DNA of 18,616 nucleotides, from positions 1 through 18,616 of the forward strand of contig JAEZAY010000087.1 in assembly GCA_023427575.1 (NCBI GenBank), in the 5' to 3' direction. Origin of the DNA: Bacteroidota bacterium. GTDB taxonomy: Bacteria > Bacteroidota > Bacteroidia > Chitinophagales > Chitinophagaceae. Positions 1-7,258 of this stretch are shown here, one piece after another. The stretch's first letter is position 1; every line of letters starts with the position of its first letter. A program made the translations under genes and the position numbers. Under the pieces are notes generated by a model. It ran no database searches. It had not been told where the DNA came from and worked only from the letters and a program-made list of their open reading frames with translations.

Positions 1-2
1 CT

Positions 3-20
3 GACGGCGTAAAATAAAAA
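3..20 (-). repeat. Inverted fragment of AT-rich repeat
   Basis: GACGGCGTAAAATAAAAA at this position is the exact reverse complement of 323-340 (18 of 18 bases). It is therefore an inverted partial copy of the element seen at 79-114 and 301-340. It lies at the window edge, so the full copy may extend to the left. Confidence 0.7.
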
Positions 21-78
21 TAGTTGTTACCGCAGTTGGGAAATGATTCATAGCTCGTAAGTCCTACTACTGTTGGGT

Positions 79-114
79 TATATTCTATAGCTGTGACTTA
101 TTTTTATTTAGCCG
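79..114 (+). repeat. AT-rich direct repeat, copy A
   Basis: This copy begins TATATTCTATAGCTGTGAC and matches 301 onward at a constant offset of 222 bases, with 29 of 31 bases identical over 79-109. It then continues into GCCG after a short length difference. Its function is unknown; it could be an interspersed repeat, a remnant of a small mobile element or a shared regulatory segment. Confidence 0.65.
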
Positions 115-300
115 GAAGTTTCAATTTTTAGGATTTATTCCGGAGCCCGATTTTTTTGCTCCACTTTTTTTAAAAAAAAAGTTGAACCGTCATTTACAAT
201 GACTGCTCCTTATTCACTATTGATAAATGTTTCGGGCGAATGGAAAATTATTAACCGGACACCAATGATGTGCGAATGTGCAAATTCAAATCCGGACAGT

Positions 301-340
301 TATATTCTTTAGCTGTGACTTGTTTTTATTTTACGCCGTC
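301..340 (+). repeat. AT-rich direct repeat, copy B
   Basis: This copy begins TATATTCTTTAGCTGTGAC and ends in TTTTACGCCGTC. It pairs with copy A as a direct repeat and with positions 3-20 as an inverted repeat, so three related segments lie within 340 bases. It runs almost directly into the 8-bp tandem array at 353. Confidence 0.65.
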
Positions 341-352
341 CATTTCAATTTG

Positions 353-400
353 CACATTATCACATTATCAAATTATCACATTTCCACATTCGCACATTAT
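353..400. repeat. Six-copy 8-bp tandem array, CACATTAT type
   Basis: Six consecutive 8-base units are visible: CACATTAT, CACATTAT, CAAATTAT, CACATTTC, CACATTCG and CACATTAT, followed by a decayed CACCGTAC. An inverted single piece of the same sequence lies at 268-286: ATGTGCGAATGTG at 268-280 is the exact reverse complement of 385-397, and 275-286 is the exact reverse complement of 347-358. The array lies just beyond the stop of the minus-strand S41 gene, where a terminator might be expected. I believe arrays of this kind occur between genes in Bacteroidota genomes; that is recollection only. Confidence 0.75.
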
Positions 401-419
401 CACCGTACTATAGCAAAAA

Positions 420-1808
420 TCAAAATCGCCTTCTCACATCTATCATACCTTTAAACTCATGGGCTTCCAGTTTACGATTCGACTCGCGAACCTGGTTGTC
501 CCTGGTATTTGCTCCAGCTCTCACCCCCGGAATTTCCGGCATAAAACCAAAATTTCCGGTTCCGATATAGGTCATGATACTGGCCAGACTCGATTCAGAG
601 ATATCACCCCAATCTTTATCGATGCCATCAGCAGTTTGTTTATCCGGACTGAATCCATCAAAATAGTTTCCATCTCCCGCACTATTGGTGCTTCTGAATG
701 CAACCGGGAAAATATACCAGTCGCCCACCGGAATGGGAAAATATCCAACCGGCTTGCCATAGGAAGGCTCGGGCCCAACGATTTTAACATCGAGGAAGGT
801 AGACAAATTATTGATCAGGAGTTCGCTGGCCGAAGCTGTAGAACCGCTTACTATAAAGAAGATCCGGCTCAGTTCCAGATTTCCAATTTTTTGAAAGCGG
901 GTGGATTCATTTAACTGACTGTATTTATCGTTGAACTCCTGGTTCATCATAATATTTCCGTTCCCACCCGAATTCACGAGGTAATTCGCCAGTTTATCCT
1001 GAACATGTACATAGCCGCCGCCATTATAACGCAGGTCTACAATTACTTCATTCACGCCTTCCTGTGAAAAGTTATTAAAGATCCTGGAGAAGGAATCAAA
1101 GATCTGGTTGGTATCACCCAAAAACGAGTTAAACACGAGGTATCCCACCTTCTTGTTTCCAGCGGTGTACACTGAATCCAGAAAAACAGGATCCGAATTG
1201 TAAGAGGAGGCATTCAGGGTAATATCTACCGTGGTTCCATCCGGCTTTTGAAAGCTGACCACGGTACTTGGTTTAAAGTAAATATTGTCGACAATAAAAT
1301 TCGCGTTGCCGGTGGTAATATTTGTGTTTCCGTTGATGCCCGTGATCCGCCAGCCGCGGCGAACTCCTGCCAGACCTGCCGGGGATTTTTTCTCCACTGC
1401 CCTTACCCGCAGATCTCCCTGCTGCAGGAAAAACACATCAATTCCAAAATCCTCCATGATTCCGGAACTTACATCATCCCAAACCGACTGTTTTACGGCA
1501 AAACTCCAGCGGTCGACCGGCTGACTGAAACCCGGTTCCTGACTGTACTGGCGGATGGCCTCCATGATAGCATTCGGATCGGCATACTGCCGGGGATTAA
1601 AAGACGCGGGAATCTGGTTGTACCATAAATAAATATCGTGAGCATAGGCGATGGTAGTATCTTTCACGGCATCGGTAACCGATCCGGAGGGAATGGAATC
1701 ATCCGGAGGCAAAGTACCGGGCTCTGAAAAACTTTTTTCTTTGGAACAGGCACTGAATATCAGGCCCGTCAGTAGCAGGACAGGAACTATTTGTTTGTAT
1801 TTCCGCAT
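420..1808 (-). CDS. S41 family C-terminal processing peptidase, lipoprotein
   Basis: This is a 462-residue envelope serine protease of the S41 (Tsp/CtpA) family. The N-terminus is a lipoprotein signal peptide with a lipobox ending in SAC, giving lipidated Cys21. A low-complexity linker follows, then an N-terminal helical part at about 45-115, a PDZ-like domain at about 118-200 (RGWRITGING at 151-160), and the protease core at about 218-395. The expected Ser-Lys dyad is visible: Ser326 in GSTASASE (322-329) and Lys352 in SYGKP, close to the usual spacing. A Gly-rich VDLRYNGGG segment (257-265) is also typical. About 65 residues beyond the core form a tail of no recognised function. The family cleaves proteins near their C-termini; the substrate here is unknown. 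The start ATG was chosen because it directly precedes the signal peptide. The gene is divergent from maeB and has no minus-strand partner in the window. Confidence 0.9.
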   Translation of the reverse strand: MRKYKQIVPVLLLTGLIFSACSKEKSFSEPGTLPPDDSIPSGSVTDAVKDTTIAYAHDIYLWYNQIPASFNPRQYADPNAIMEAIRQYSQEPGFSQPVDRWSFAVKQSVWDDVSSGIMEDFGIDVFFLQQGDLRVRAVEKKSPAGLAGVRRGWRITGINGNTNITTGNANFIVDNIYFKPSTVVSFQKPDGTTVDITLNASSYNSDPVFLDSVYTAGNKKVGYLVFNSFLGDTNQIFDSFSRIFNNFSQEGVNEVIVDLRYNGGGYVHVQDKLANYLVNSGGNGNIMMNQEFNDKYSQLNESTRFQKIGNLELSRIFFIVSGSTASASELLINNLSTFLDVKIVGPEPSYGKPVGYFPIPVGDWYIFPVAFRSTNSAGDGNYFDGFSPDKQTADGIDKDWGDISESSLASIMTYIGTGNFGFMPEIPGVRAGANTRDNQVRESNRKLEAHEFKGMIDVRRRF

Positions 1809-1933
1809 AACCCTTACACTTGATTTTAGAGGCGTAAATTACAGCATTTTTGGCTCCAATTAATCCGGAATTGGGCGGATGAGTCCATGAATTAACAAGA
1901 TCTTGCATGGTTTCAACCGTAGCTCACCCTTCC

Positions 1934-1958
1934 CGGGTTTTAAACCCGCCGGTTTTTT
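1934..1958 (+). terminator. Terminator-like hairpin in the maeB upstream region
   Basis: CGGGTTT (1934-1940) and AAACCCG (1942-1948) form a 7-bp dyad. An alternative stem, AAACC (1942-1946) with GGTTT (1951-1955), overlaps it, and six T residues follow at 1953-1958. The direction of the T-run fits termination on the plus strand, yet no plus-strand gene lies upstream within the window. It could be an attenuator in a long maeB leader, the end of an unannotated small RNA, or chance. No structure calculation was made. Confidence 0.35.
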
Positions 1959-2084
1959 CATTTCAATAGCGTAATACGGAGTTTTGAATGTCCGGGATGC
2001 CTGAACAGGGGGCCAAATCTGATTTAGTTTATACCAAGTTACCAACGCTGTGCGTAACTTGCAGCCATTCACCAAATCTTCCAT

Positions 2085-4436
2085 ATGAAGAAAGATCTCA
2101 GGAGAGAACAGGCTTTAGAGTATCATTCGAAAGGACGCCCCGGAAAGATTGAAGTAATTCCCACTAAAGACGCCAAATCCCAGCGTGATCTGTCGCTGGC
2201 CTATTCGCCCGGGGTGGCCGAACCCTGTAAAGAGATTTTCCGTAATGTAGAAAATGTATATAAGTACACCGCCAAGGGTAATCTGGTAGCCGTTATTTCC
2301 AATGGCACGGCTGTGTTGGGTTTGGGTGATATTGGTCCCGAAGCTTCTAAACCGGTGATGGAAGGGAAAGGCGTTTTATTCAAAATCTTCGCTGATATCG
2401 ATGTATTTGATATTGAGCTGAACGAAAAGGACCCCGATAAGTTTGTGCAGATCGTTAAGGCGCTGGAGCCTACTTTCGGAGGCATCAACATCGAAGATGT
2501 AAAAGCTCCGGAATGTTTTTATATAGAACAGAAGCTAAGGGAGTCGCTGCAGATTCCGGTAATGCACGATGATCAGCATGGCACCGCCATCATCAGTGCC
2601 GCGGCACTGCTGAACGCCCTGGTACTGCAGAAAAAACGCATCGACAAAGTCAAATTTGTGGTTAATGGAGCCGGAGCCGCGGCCATGGCCTGCTCGCGCC
2701 TGTATATCTCGCTTGGCGCCAAACATGCCAATTTTACCATGTTCGATAAAGACGGGGTGCTGCATGTAAACCGTACCGATCTGGATGAAGAAAAACGAAA
2801 GTTCGCCATTCAGAAACCCGATTGTACCCTGGCGCAGGCGATGAAGGATGCCGATGTGTTTGTAGGTCTGAGCGTGGGAAATGTGGTTACGCCCGAAATG
2901 GTTAAAAGTATGGCCAAAAGGCCCATTGTATTTGCAATGGCCAATCCCGATCCGGAAATAACATTTGACGCGGCGGTTGCGGTTCGGGAAGATCTCATTA
3001 TGGCCACCGGCCGCAGCGATTTTCCCAATCAGGTAAACAATGTGCTGGGATTTCCGTTTATCTTCAGAGGTGCCCTGGATGTAAGAGCAACCCAGATCAA
3101 CGAGGAAATGAAACTGGCTGCCGTTCATGCGATCGCCGAACTGGCGAAAAAAACAGTTCCCGATATTGTTAATATCGCATACAATGAAAAACATATCCAG
3201 TTCGGTCCTACGTATATCATCCCCAAACCACTCGATCCGCGGTTACTATCAGAAGTAGCTCCGGCAGTTGCCAAAGCGGCGATCGCGAGTGGGGTTGCCA
3301 AAACAGAAATACATAACTGGGAAGAATATGCGATTGATCTGAATAAAAGGCTTGGGCTTGATAACCAAATTATCCGAATTCTCGGCAGCAAGGCCAGGAA
3401 CAATCCAAAGCGACTGGTTTTTGCGGAGGCAGACAATCTTAAGATTCTGAAAACCGCCCGGATTGTGCTGGACGAGGGGATTGCGTTTCCAATTCTGCTG
3501 GGCAACGAAAAAAAGATTCGCCGCATCGCCGAATCGCATGGGATTTTGCTGGACGAATTGCCGATCATCGATCCGCAAAGCGAGGAATATGAAGAAAAGC
3601 GGAAAGCTTATGGTGATCTGTTCTTTCAGAAAAGACATCGCCGTGGCTTTAATAAATATGAATCGCACAAGATCATGCGCGACCGCAACCATTTTGGATG
3701 TATGATGGTGGAAACAGGAGATGCCGATGCCATGATCTCGGGATTAACCCGCAATTATCCCGATACCATCCGTCCCGCTATTCAGATCATCGGAATGGAA
3801 GCCGGGGTTAAAAAGATTGCGGGGATGTATTTGCTGCTGACAAAAAAAGGCCCGCTTTTTCTTGCCGATACAACGGTCAATTTTAATCCCAGCGCCGAAG
3901 AGCTGGCCGATATAACCATGCTGGTTGCCAAGGAAGTGAGAAATTTTAATCTCATTCCGCGAATTGCCATGCTTAGCTATTCCAATTTCGGATCCAGCGA
4001 TTCCAAAGAAGCCAGGCTGGTTTCAGAAGCCCGCGAGATAGTTAAAATGCGCGATCCGACTTTAACGGTGGATGGCGAAATGCAGGCGAGCCTTGTTTTT
4101 AATAAGGAATTGCTGAAGGAAAATTATCCGTTCAGTGAACTGGTTGGCCATGATGTGAACACTTTAATTTTTCCAAACCTTGCCGCCGGGAACGTGGCCT
4201 ATAATTTATTAAAGGAAGTGGGAGGTGCTGATGCGATCGGCCCGGTACTGCTCGGAATGAATAAACCGGTGCATGTATTGCAACTGGGAAGTTCGGTTCG
4301 AAGCATCGTGAATATGGCCCTGATTGCTGTTATTGATGCGCAGCAAAAATCAAAAGCGAACGAATCGGAAGAATCGAAAAGTTCAGGCTGGTGGAACCGG
4401 ATTAAATCCCGGAAAGACGCGGAGAAAAAGGTATAA
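2085..4436 (+). CDS. maeB: NADP-dependent malic enzyme with phosphotransacetylase-like domain
   Basis: This is a 783-residue cytoplasmic enzyme that oxidatively decarboxylates malate to pyruvate and CO2, usually making NADPH. The catalytic part fills about residues 1-425. It has Tyr40 in [10 protein letters not shown], the probable catalytic Lys95 in MEGKGVLFK, the metal-binding acidic pair in [13 protein letters not shown] (Glu137/Asp138), HDDQHGTA (161-168), and a GAGAAA dinucleotide-binding loop at 195-200. The rest, about 435-760, is the phosphotransacetylase-like domain of MaeB proteins, which in this family serves allosteric control or assembly rather than acetyl transfer. Length and domain order are normal for the MaeB class. 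The last roughly 25 residues are charged and probably disordered. mlaE begins 45 bases downstream, so cotranscription is possible but not shown. Cofactor preference (NADP rather than NAD) is inferred from the class. Confidence 0.95.
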   Translation: MKKDLRREQALEYHSKGRPGKIEVIPTKDAKSQRDLSLAYSPGVAEPCKEIFRNVENVYKYTAKGNLVAVISNGTAVLGLGDIGPEASKPVMEGKGVLFKIFADIDVFDIELNEKDPDKFVQIVKALEPTFGGINIEDVKAPECFYIEQKLRESLQIPVMHDDQHGTAIISAAALLNALVLQKKRIDKVKFVVNGAGAAAMACSRLYISLGAKHANFTMFDKDGVLHVNRTDLDEEKRKFAIQKPDCTLAQAMKDADVFVGLSVGNVVTPEMVKSMAKRPIVFAMANPDPEITFDAAVAVREDLIMATGRSDFPNQVNNVLGFPFIFRGALDVRATQINEEMKLAAVHAIAELAKKTVPDIVNIAYNEKHIQFGPTYIIPKPLDPRLLSEVAPAVAKAAIASGVAKTEIHNWEEYAIDLNKRLGLDNQIIRILGSKARNNPKRLVFAEADNLKILKTARIVLDEGIAFPILLGNEKKIRRIAESHGILLDELPIIDPQSEEYEEKRKAYGDLFFQKRHRRGFNKYESHKIMRDRNHFGCMMVETGDADAMISGLTRNYPDTIRPAIQIIGMEAGVKKIAGMYLLLTKKGPLFLADTTVNFNPSAEELADITMLVAKEVRNFNLIPRIAMLSYSNFGSSDSKEARLVSEAREIVKMRDPTLTVDGEMQASLVFNKELLKENYPFSELVGHDVNTLIFPNLAAGNVAYNLLKEVGGADAIGPVLLGMNKPVHVLQLGSSVRSIVNMALIAVIDAQQKSKANESEESKSSGWWNRIKSRKDAEKKV

Positions 4437-4481
4437 ATTGTTTTGTATATTGATTAATGGCACCAGATCTTATAAACTGAT

Positions 4482-5225
4482 ATGGACTTTTTCACTCAAT
4501 TTGGCAGGTATTTGTTGTTAATGAAAGGAATGTTTTCCCGCCCCGAGAATGGGAAAATGTATTGGAAGGAACTTATGCACCAGTGCGTGGAGATCGGAAT
4601 CGGATCGCTGGGAATTGTAGTTATCATCTCCTTTTTTATGGGTGCCGTATCTGCCTTACAAACGGCTTACCAATTAACAAGTCCGGTTATTCCAAAATCG
4701 ACCATAGCGCAGATCGTACGTGATACTGTGATCCTTGAATTCGCACCCACACTGGTTTGTATTGTGCTGGCGGGCGTGGTTGGCAGCAAGATCGCCAGCG
4801 AACTGGGAAATATGCGGGTAACGGAGCAGATAGACGCTTTGGAAATAATGGGCATCAATACAAAGACCTATCTGGTTCTGCCAAAAATTCTGGCTTCGCT
4901 GATTATGATTCCGTTGCTGGTCATACTTTCTGCGGCATTGGGAATTTATGGAGGCCGGGTGGCAAGTGTTTCCGCCGGCATCATCTCACCCAATATCTAT
5001 GACGGGGGCCTGCTAGAAAACTTTGTACCGTATAATGTATTTTTCGCGTTGGTTAAGGCATATACGTTTGCGTTCCTGATTTCGAGTATACCTGCCTTTT
5101 ATGGTTATCATGTAAAGGGTGGATCCCTCGAAATCGGAAGGTCGAGCACAAAGGCCGTGGTGGTAAGCTGTGTATCGATTTTAGGCGCCGATTATTTATT
5201 ATCACTATTACTGTTAGCCGAATGA
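4482..5225 (+). CDS. mlaE: MlaE-family phospholipid ABC transporter permease
   Basis: This is a 247-residue integral inner-membrane protein of the MlaE/YrbE permease family, the membrane-spanning part of the ABC system that moves phospholipids between inner membrane and outer membrane or periplasm. Hydrophobic segments are visible at about 41-62, 85-104, 131-157, 184-208 and 225-245. Between the second and third lies the family's conserved cytoplasmic motif (SELGNMRVTEQIDALEIMGI, 106-125), which is thought to contact the ATPase. The first 30 residues form the amphipathic interface helix typical of the family. Its stop codon overlaps the mlaF start in an ATGA, a strong sign of translational coupling. 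No MlaD/MCE partner gene is present in the window. Confidence 0.92.
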   Translation: MDFFTQFGRYLLLMKGMFSRPENGKMYWKELMHQCVEIGIGSLGIVVIISFFMGAVSALQTAYQLTSPVIPKSTIAQIVRDTVILEFAPTLVCIVLAGVVGSKIASELGNMRVTEQIDALEIMGINTKTYLVLPKILASLIMIPLLVILSAALGIYGGRVASVSAGIISPNIYDGGLLENFVPYNVFFALVKAYTFAFLISSIPAFYGYHVKGGSLEIGRSSTKAVVVSCVSILGADYLLSLLLLAE

Positions 5226-6031
5226 TTGAAGTTAAAAACGTTAAGAAAAGTTTCGGAGAAAAAACCATTCTTAAAGATGTCAACGTTTCGATGGAGGCCG
5301 GAAAATGCAACCTGATCATCGGCTCCAGCGGAAGCGGAAAGACTGTATTCATGAAATGCCTGGTTGGACTTTTCACTCCCGACAGTGGCCAGATCCTTTA
5401 TAATGGAGAGGATTTTGTAACCATGAATGCCGAAGGAAAAAAAGAGATCCGCAAACAGATCGGGATGTTGTTTCAGGGTTCGGCGCTATTCGACAGTATG
5501 AACGTGGAAAATAATATCATGTTTCCCCTTAACATGTTTACCAACGATCCGCACAAGGTAAAACTGGAACGGGTAAACGAAGTTTTAAAAAGAGTGAACC
5601 TTGAAGGCAGCAATAAAAAGTTTCCGGCTGAACTGAGCGGAGGTATGAAAAAACGGGTGGGTATCGCCCGGGCAATCGTACTAAATCCGAAATATCTTTT
5701 CTGCGATGAACCCAATTCCGGTCTTGATCCCCTGACTTCCCTCGTAATCGATCGCCTTATCATGGAAATTACCGAAGAGTACAACATTACCACGGTAGTG
5801 AATACACATGATATGAACAGTGTAATGGAAATGGGCGATCATATTATTTATATGCACGAAGGCCTGAAAGAATGGGAAGGGAATAATAAGGAGATCATTT
5901 TCAGCAAGAATGAAAAGCTAAATGAATTCATTTTTGCTTCAGAGTTTCTGAAAGACGCAAAAGACATGCGGATGCTGGAAATGAGCGGTAAAATTGACAA
6001 CGACCGGAACATGGATGAGATTCTGGGCTAA
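5222..6031 (+). CDS. mlaF: MlaF-family ABC transporter ATP-binding protein
   Basis: This is the 269-residue ATPase that powers the MlaE permease encoded immediately upstream. All ABC motifs are intact: Walker A GSSGSGKT (34-41), the Q-loop Gln85 in MLFQGSALFDS, the signature LSGGMKKR (138-145), Walker B YLFCDEP with catalytic Glu163, the D-loop SGLDP (166-170), and the switch His196 in VNTHDM. The FQGSALFDSMNVENN stretch and MKKRVGIARA are characteristic of the Mla/Ttg2A branch rather than of general importers. The start overlaps the mlaE stop by one base of the ATGA tetranucleotide. The C-terminal 50 residues are charged and may contact partner subunits. sucD follows after 59 bases but has its own promoter, so it need not belong to this unit. 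Confidence 0.93.
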   Translation: MIEVKNVKKSFGEKTILKDVNVSMEAGKCNLIIGSSGSGKTVFMKCLVGLFTPDSGQILYNGEDFVTMNAEGKKEIRKQIGMLFQGSALFDSMNVENNIMFPLNMFTNDPHKVKLERVNEVLKRVNLEGSNKKFPAELSGGMKKRVGIARAIVLNPKYLFCDEPNSGLDPLTSLVIDRLIMEITEEYNITTVVNTHDMNSVMEMGDHIIYMHEGLKEWEGNNKEIIFSKNEKLNEFIFASEFLKDAKDMRMLEMSGKIDNDRNMDEILG

Positions 6032-6048
6032 TTAGGAAATTGCCTAAT
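6031..6048. repeat. Short inverted repeat ATTAGG-N6-CCTAAT
   Basis: ATTAGG (6031-6036) and CCTAAT (6043-6048) flank AAATTG. The dyad begins on the last base of the mlaF stop codon and covers the proposed -33 element of the sucD promoter. It could be an operator for sucD or a small mRNA 3' hairpin of mlaF. There is no T-run, so intrinsic termination is unlikely. Confidence 0.45.
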
Positions 6049-6068
6049 GAGTGAATTCCTTATTTTTG
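6039..6068 (+). promoter_or_regulatory. Bacteroidota-type promoter of sucD
   Basis: TATTTTTG at 6061-6068 matches the Bacteroidota -7 consensus TAnnTTTG exactly. ATTG at 6039-6042 lies 18 bases upstream as a partial -33 element (consensus TTTG). Transcription would begin near 6074, giving a leader of roughly 15-20 bases before the ATG at 6091. This predicts independent expression of sucD in addition to any read-through from mlaF. Confidence 0.6.
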
Positions 6069-6090
6069 CCGAACTTTTTAAATTCCCGAT

Positions 6091-6963
6091 ATGAGTATTT
6101 TAGTCAATAAAAGTTCAAAAGTCCTGGTTCAGGGTTTTACCGGAACGGAAGGAACTTTCCACGCCACGCAAATGATTGAGTATGGAACCACGGTTGTGGG
6201 AGGTGTTACGCCCGGCAAAGGCGGCACCACGCATCTGGACCGGCCCGTATTCAACAGTGTGGCGGAAGCCGTAAAGGAAACCGGAGCCAACGTTTCGATC
6301 ATATTTGTTCCACCGGGCTTTGCCGCCGATGCCATAATGGAATCAGCGGAAGCCGGAATAGAACTGATCGTTTGTATTACCGAGGGCATTCCCGTTCAGG
6401 ACATGGTTCGGGCCCGCAATTATCTTCAGGGGAGAAATACCCGCCTTATAGGACCTAACTGCCCCGGCGTTATAACCGCCGATGAGTGTAAAGTGGGTAT
6501 CATGCCCGGCTTTGTATTTAAAAAAGGGCGGATCGGAGTGGTTTCTAAATCGGGAACCCTTACTTATGAAGCAGCCGACCAGGTGGCTAAAGCCGGCCTT
6601 GGAATTTCCACCGCCGTTGGTATTGGCGGCGATCCGATCATTGGAACTACAACAAAAGAAGCGCTGGAGCTATTCATGAATGATGATGAAACGGATGCCA
6701 TCGTAATGATCGGTGAAATTGGTGGTGGAATGGAAGCAGAAGCAGCAAGATGGTATAAAGAAAATAACCGCAAACCGGTGGTAGGTTTTATTGCCGGACA
6801 ACCAGCCCCTCCCGGAAGAAGAATGGGTCATGCCGGCGCTATTATTGGCGGCGCGGAAGATACCGCGGAAGCTAAAATGAAAATTATGACCGAATGCGGC
6901 ATTCATGTAGTCCAAAGTCCGGCTGATATCGGGGTCACAATGAAAACAGTACTTGGTAAATAA
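6091..6963 (+). CDS. sucD: Succinyl-CoA synthetase alpha subunit
   Basis: This is the 290-residue alpha subunit of the TCA-cycle enzyme that converts succinyl-CoA to succinate with formation of ATP or GTP. The CoA-binding Rossmann domain covers about 1-125, with [11 protein letters not shown] (14-24) at the CoA site and the GPNCPG loop at 121-126. The ligase domain follows, with Glu209 in GEIGG and the phosphorylated active-site histidine His247 in [12 protein letters not shown]. Length matches the family norm. The partner beta-subunit gene (sucC) is not adjacent, so the enzyme must be assembled from two loci. A strong promoter lies upstream and an intrinsic terminator downstream, making this a self-contained transcription unit. 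Confidence 0.96.
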   Translation: MSILVNKSSKVLVQGFTGTEGTFHATQMIEYGTTVVGGVTPGKGGTTHLDRPVFNSVAEAVKETGANVSIIFVPPGFAADAIMESAEAGIELIVCITEGIPVQDMVRARNYLQGRNTRLIGPNCPGVITADECKVGIMPGFVFKKGRIGVVSKSGTLTYEAADQVAKAGLGISTAVGIGGDPIIGTTTKEALELFMNDDETDAIVMIGEIGGGMEAEAARWYKENNRKPVVGFIAGQPAPPGRRMGHAGAIIGGAEDTAEAKMKIMTECGIHVVQSPADIGVTMKTVLGK

Positions 6964-6990
6964 CCATAACTTATCATAAACAGCTTAATT

Positions 6991-7031
6991 AAAGCGTTAT
7001 CCGGACCTGATCGGGTAACGCTTTTGTTTTT
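6991..7031 (+). terminator. Intrinsic terminator of sucD
   Basis: AAAGCGTTA (6991-6999) pairs perfectly with TAACGCTTT (7016-7024), and the CC and GG next to the inner ends can extend the stem after one unpaired T. The stem is followed directly by a T-rich tail (TTTTGTTTTT). It begins 28 bases after the sucD stop and should end the maeB-mlaEF-sucD region. Confidence 0.85.
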
Positions 7032-7258
7032 GTAAGATGCTTGTAAGACCAGATCATTTCTGCATCGCTAATTATAAAATTTAGTTAACTGTTATAAATG
7101 AACCGGTTCCGGTTAAATATTGTTCGCTGTATTTAGTCAATGATTCGGTATGCACCGATATCGTGCAACGCGGGAAGGTTTTTTACTGTTATGCAAATAG
7201 CATTGTTGTGCATCTTAAAATAACCGGTAACCGTAATTAGTTTCTTAACCCATTTGCT
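7032..7258. promoter_or_regulatory. Upstream region of the alpha-2-macroglobulin gene, with dyads
   Basis: No gene is seen here. The stretch holds several short dyads: AACCGG-TT-CCGGTT at 7101-7114 (its left eight bases are themselves a palindrome), TGCAC-N7-GTGCA at 7151-7167 around a CGATATCG core, and ATGCA (7191-7195) with TGCAT (7209-7213). A second AACCGGT motif recurs near 7222. No convincing TAnnTTTG promoter was found, so the promoter is unresolved. The dyads could be operator sites for this long gene. Confidence 0.35.

Larger units (their letters stand above)
1..419. other. Repeat-rich non-coding region at left edge
   Basis: No credible gene is seen here. The stretch is AT-rich and holds two direct copies and one inverted fragment of an AT-rich element, an 8-bp tandem array next to the stop of the S41 protease, and an A/T-only dyad at 163-182 (ACTTTTTTT against A9GT). 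A further inverted pair, CCGGAA at 112-117 and TTCCGG at 138-143, is followed by a run of seven T at 151-157; it could be a weak plus-strand terminator for a gene left of the window, but the 20-base loop makes that doubtful. No transposase fragment or tRNA was recognised. Confidence 0.7.

Noticed and set aside
163..182. Intrinsic terminator of the S41 gene
   Set aside because: The dyad contains almost only A/T pairs, has no loop, and lies about 240 bases past the stop; it is a weak candidate.
353..400. CRISPR array
   Set aside because: The units are only 8 bases and are directly contiguous with no spacers; no cas genes are near.
1..419. Insertion sequence or integrated element at the left edge
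   Set aside because: Repeats are present, but no transposase remnant or target-site duplication could be recognised, and the left part lies outside the window.
2535..3194. Open frame of 219 codons on the minus strand inside maeB
   Set aside because: It lies wholly antisense to an unmistakable malic enzyme, has no recognisable motif and reads as low-quality composition; it is a shadow of the coding frame.
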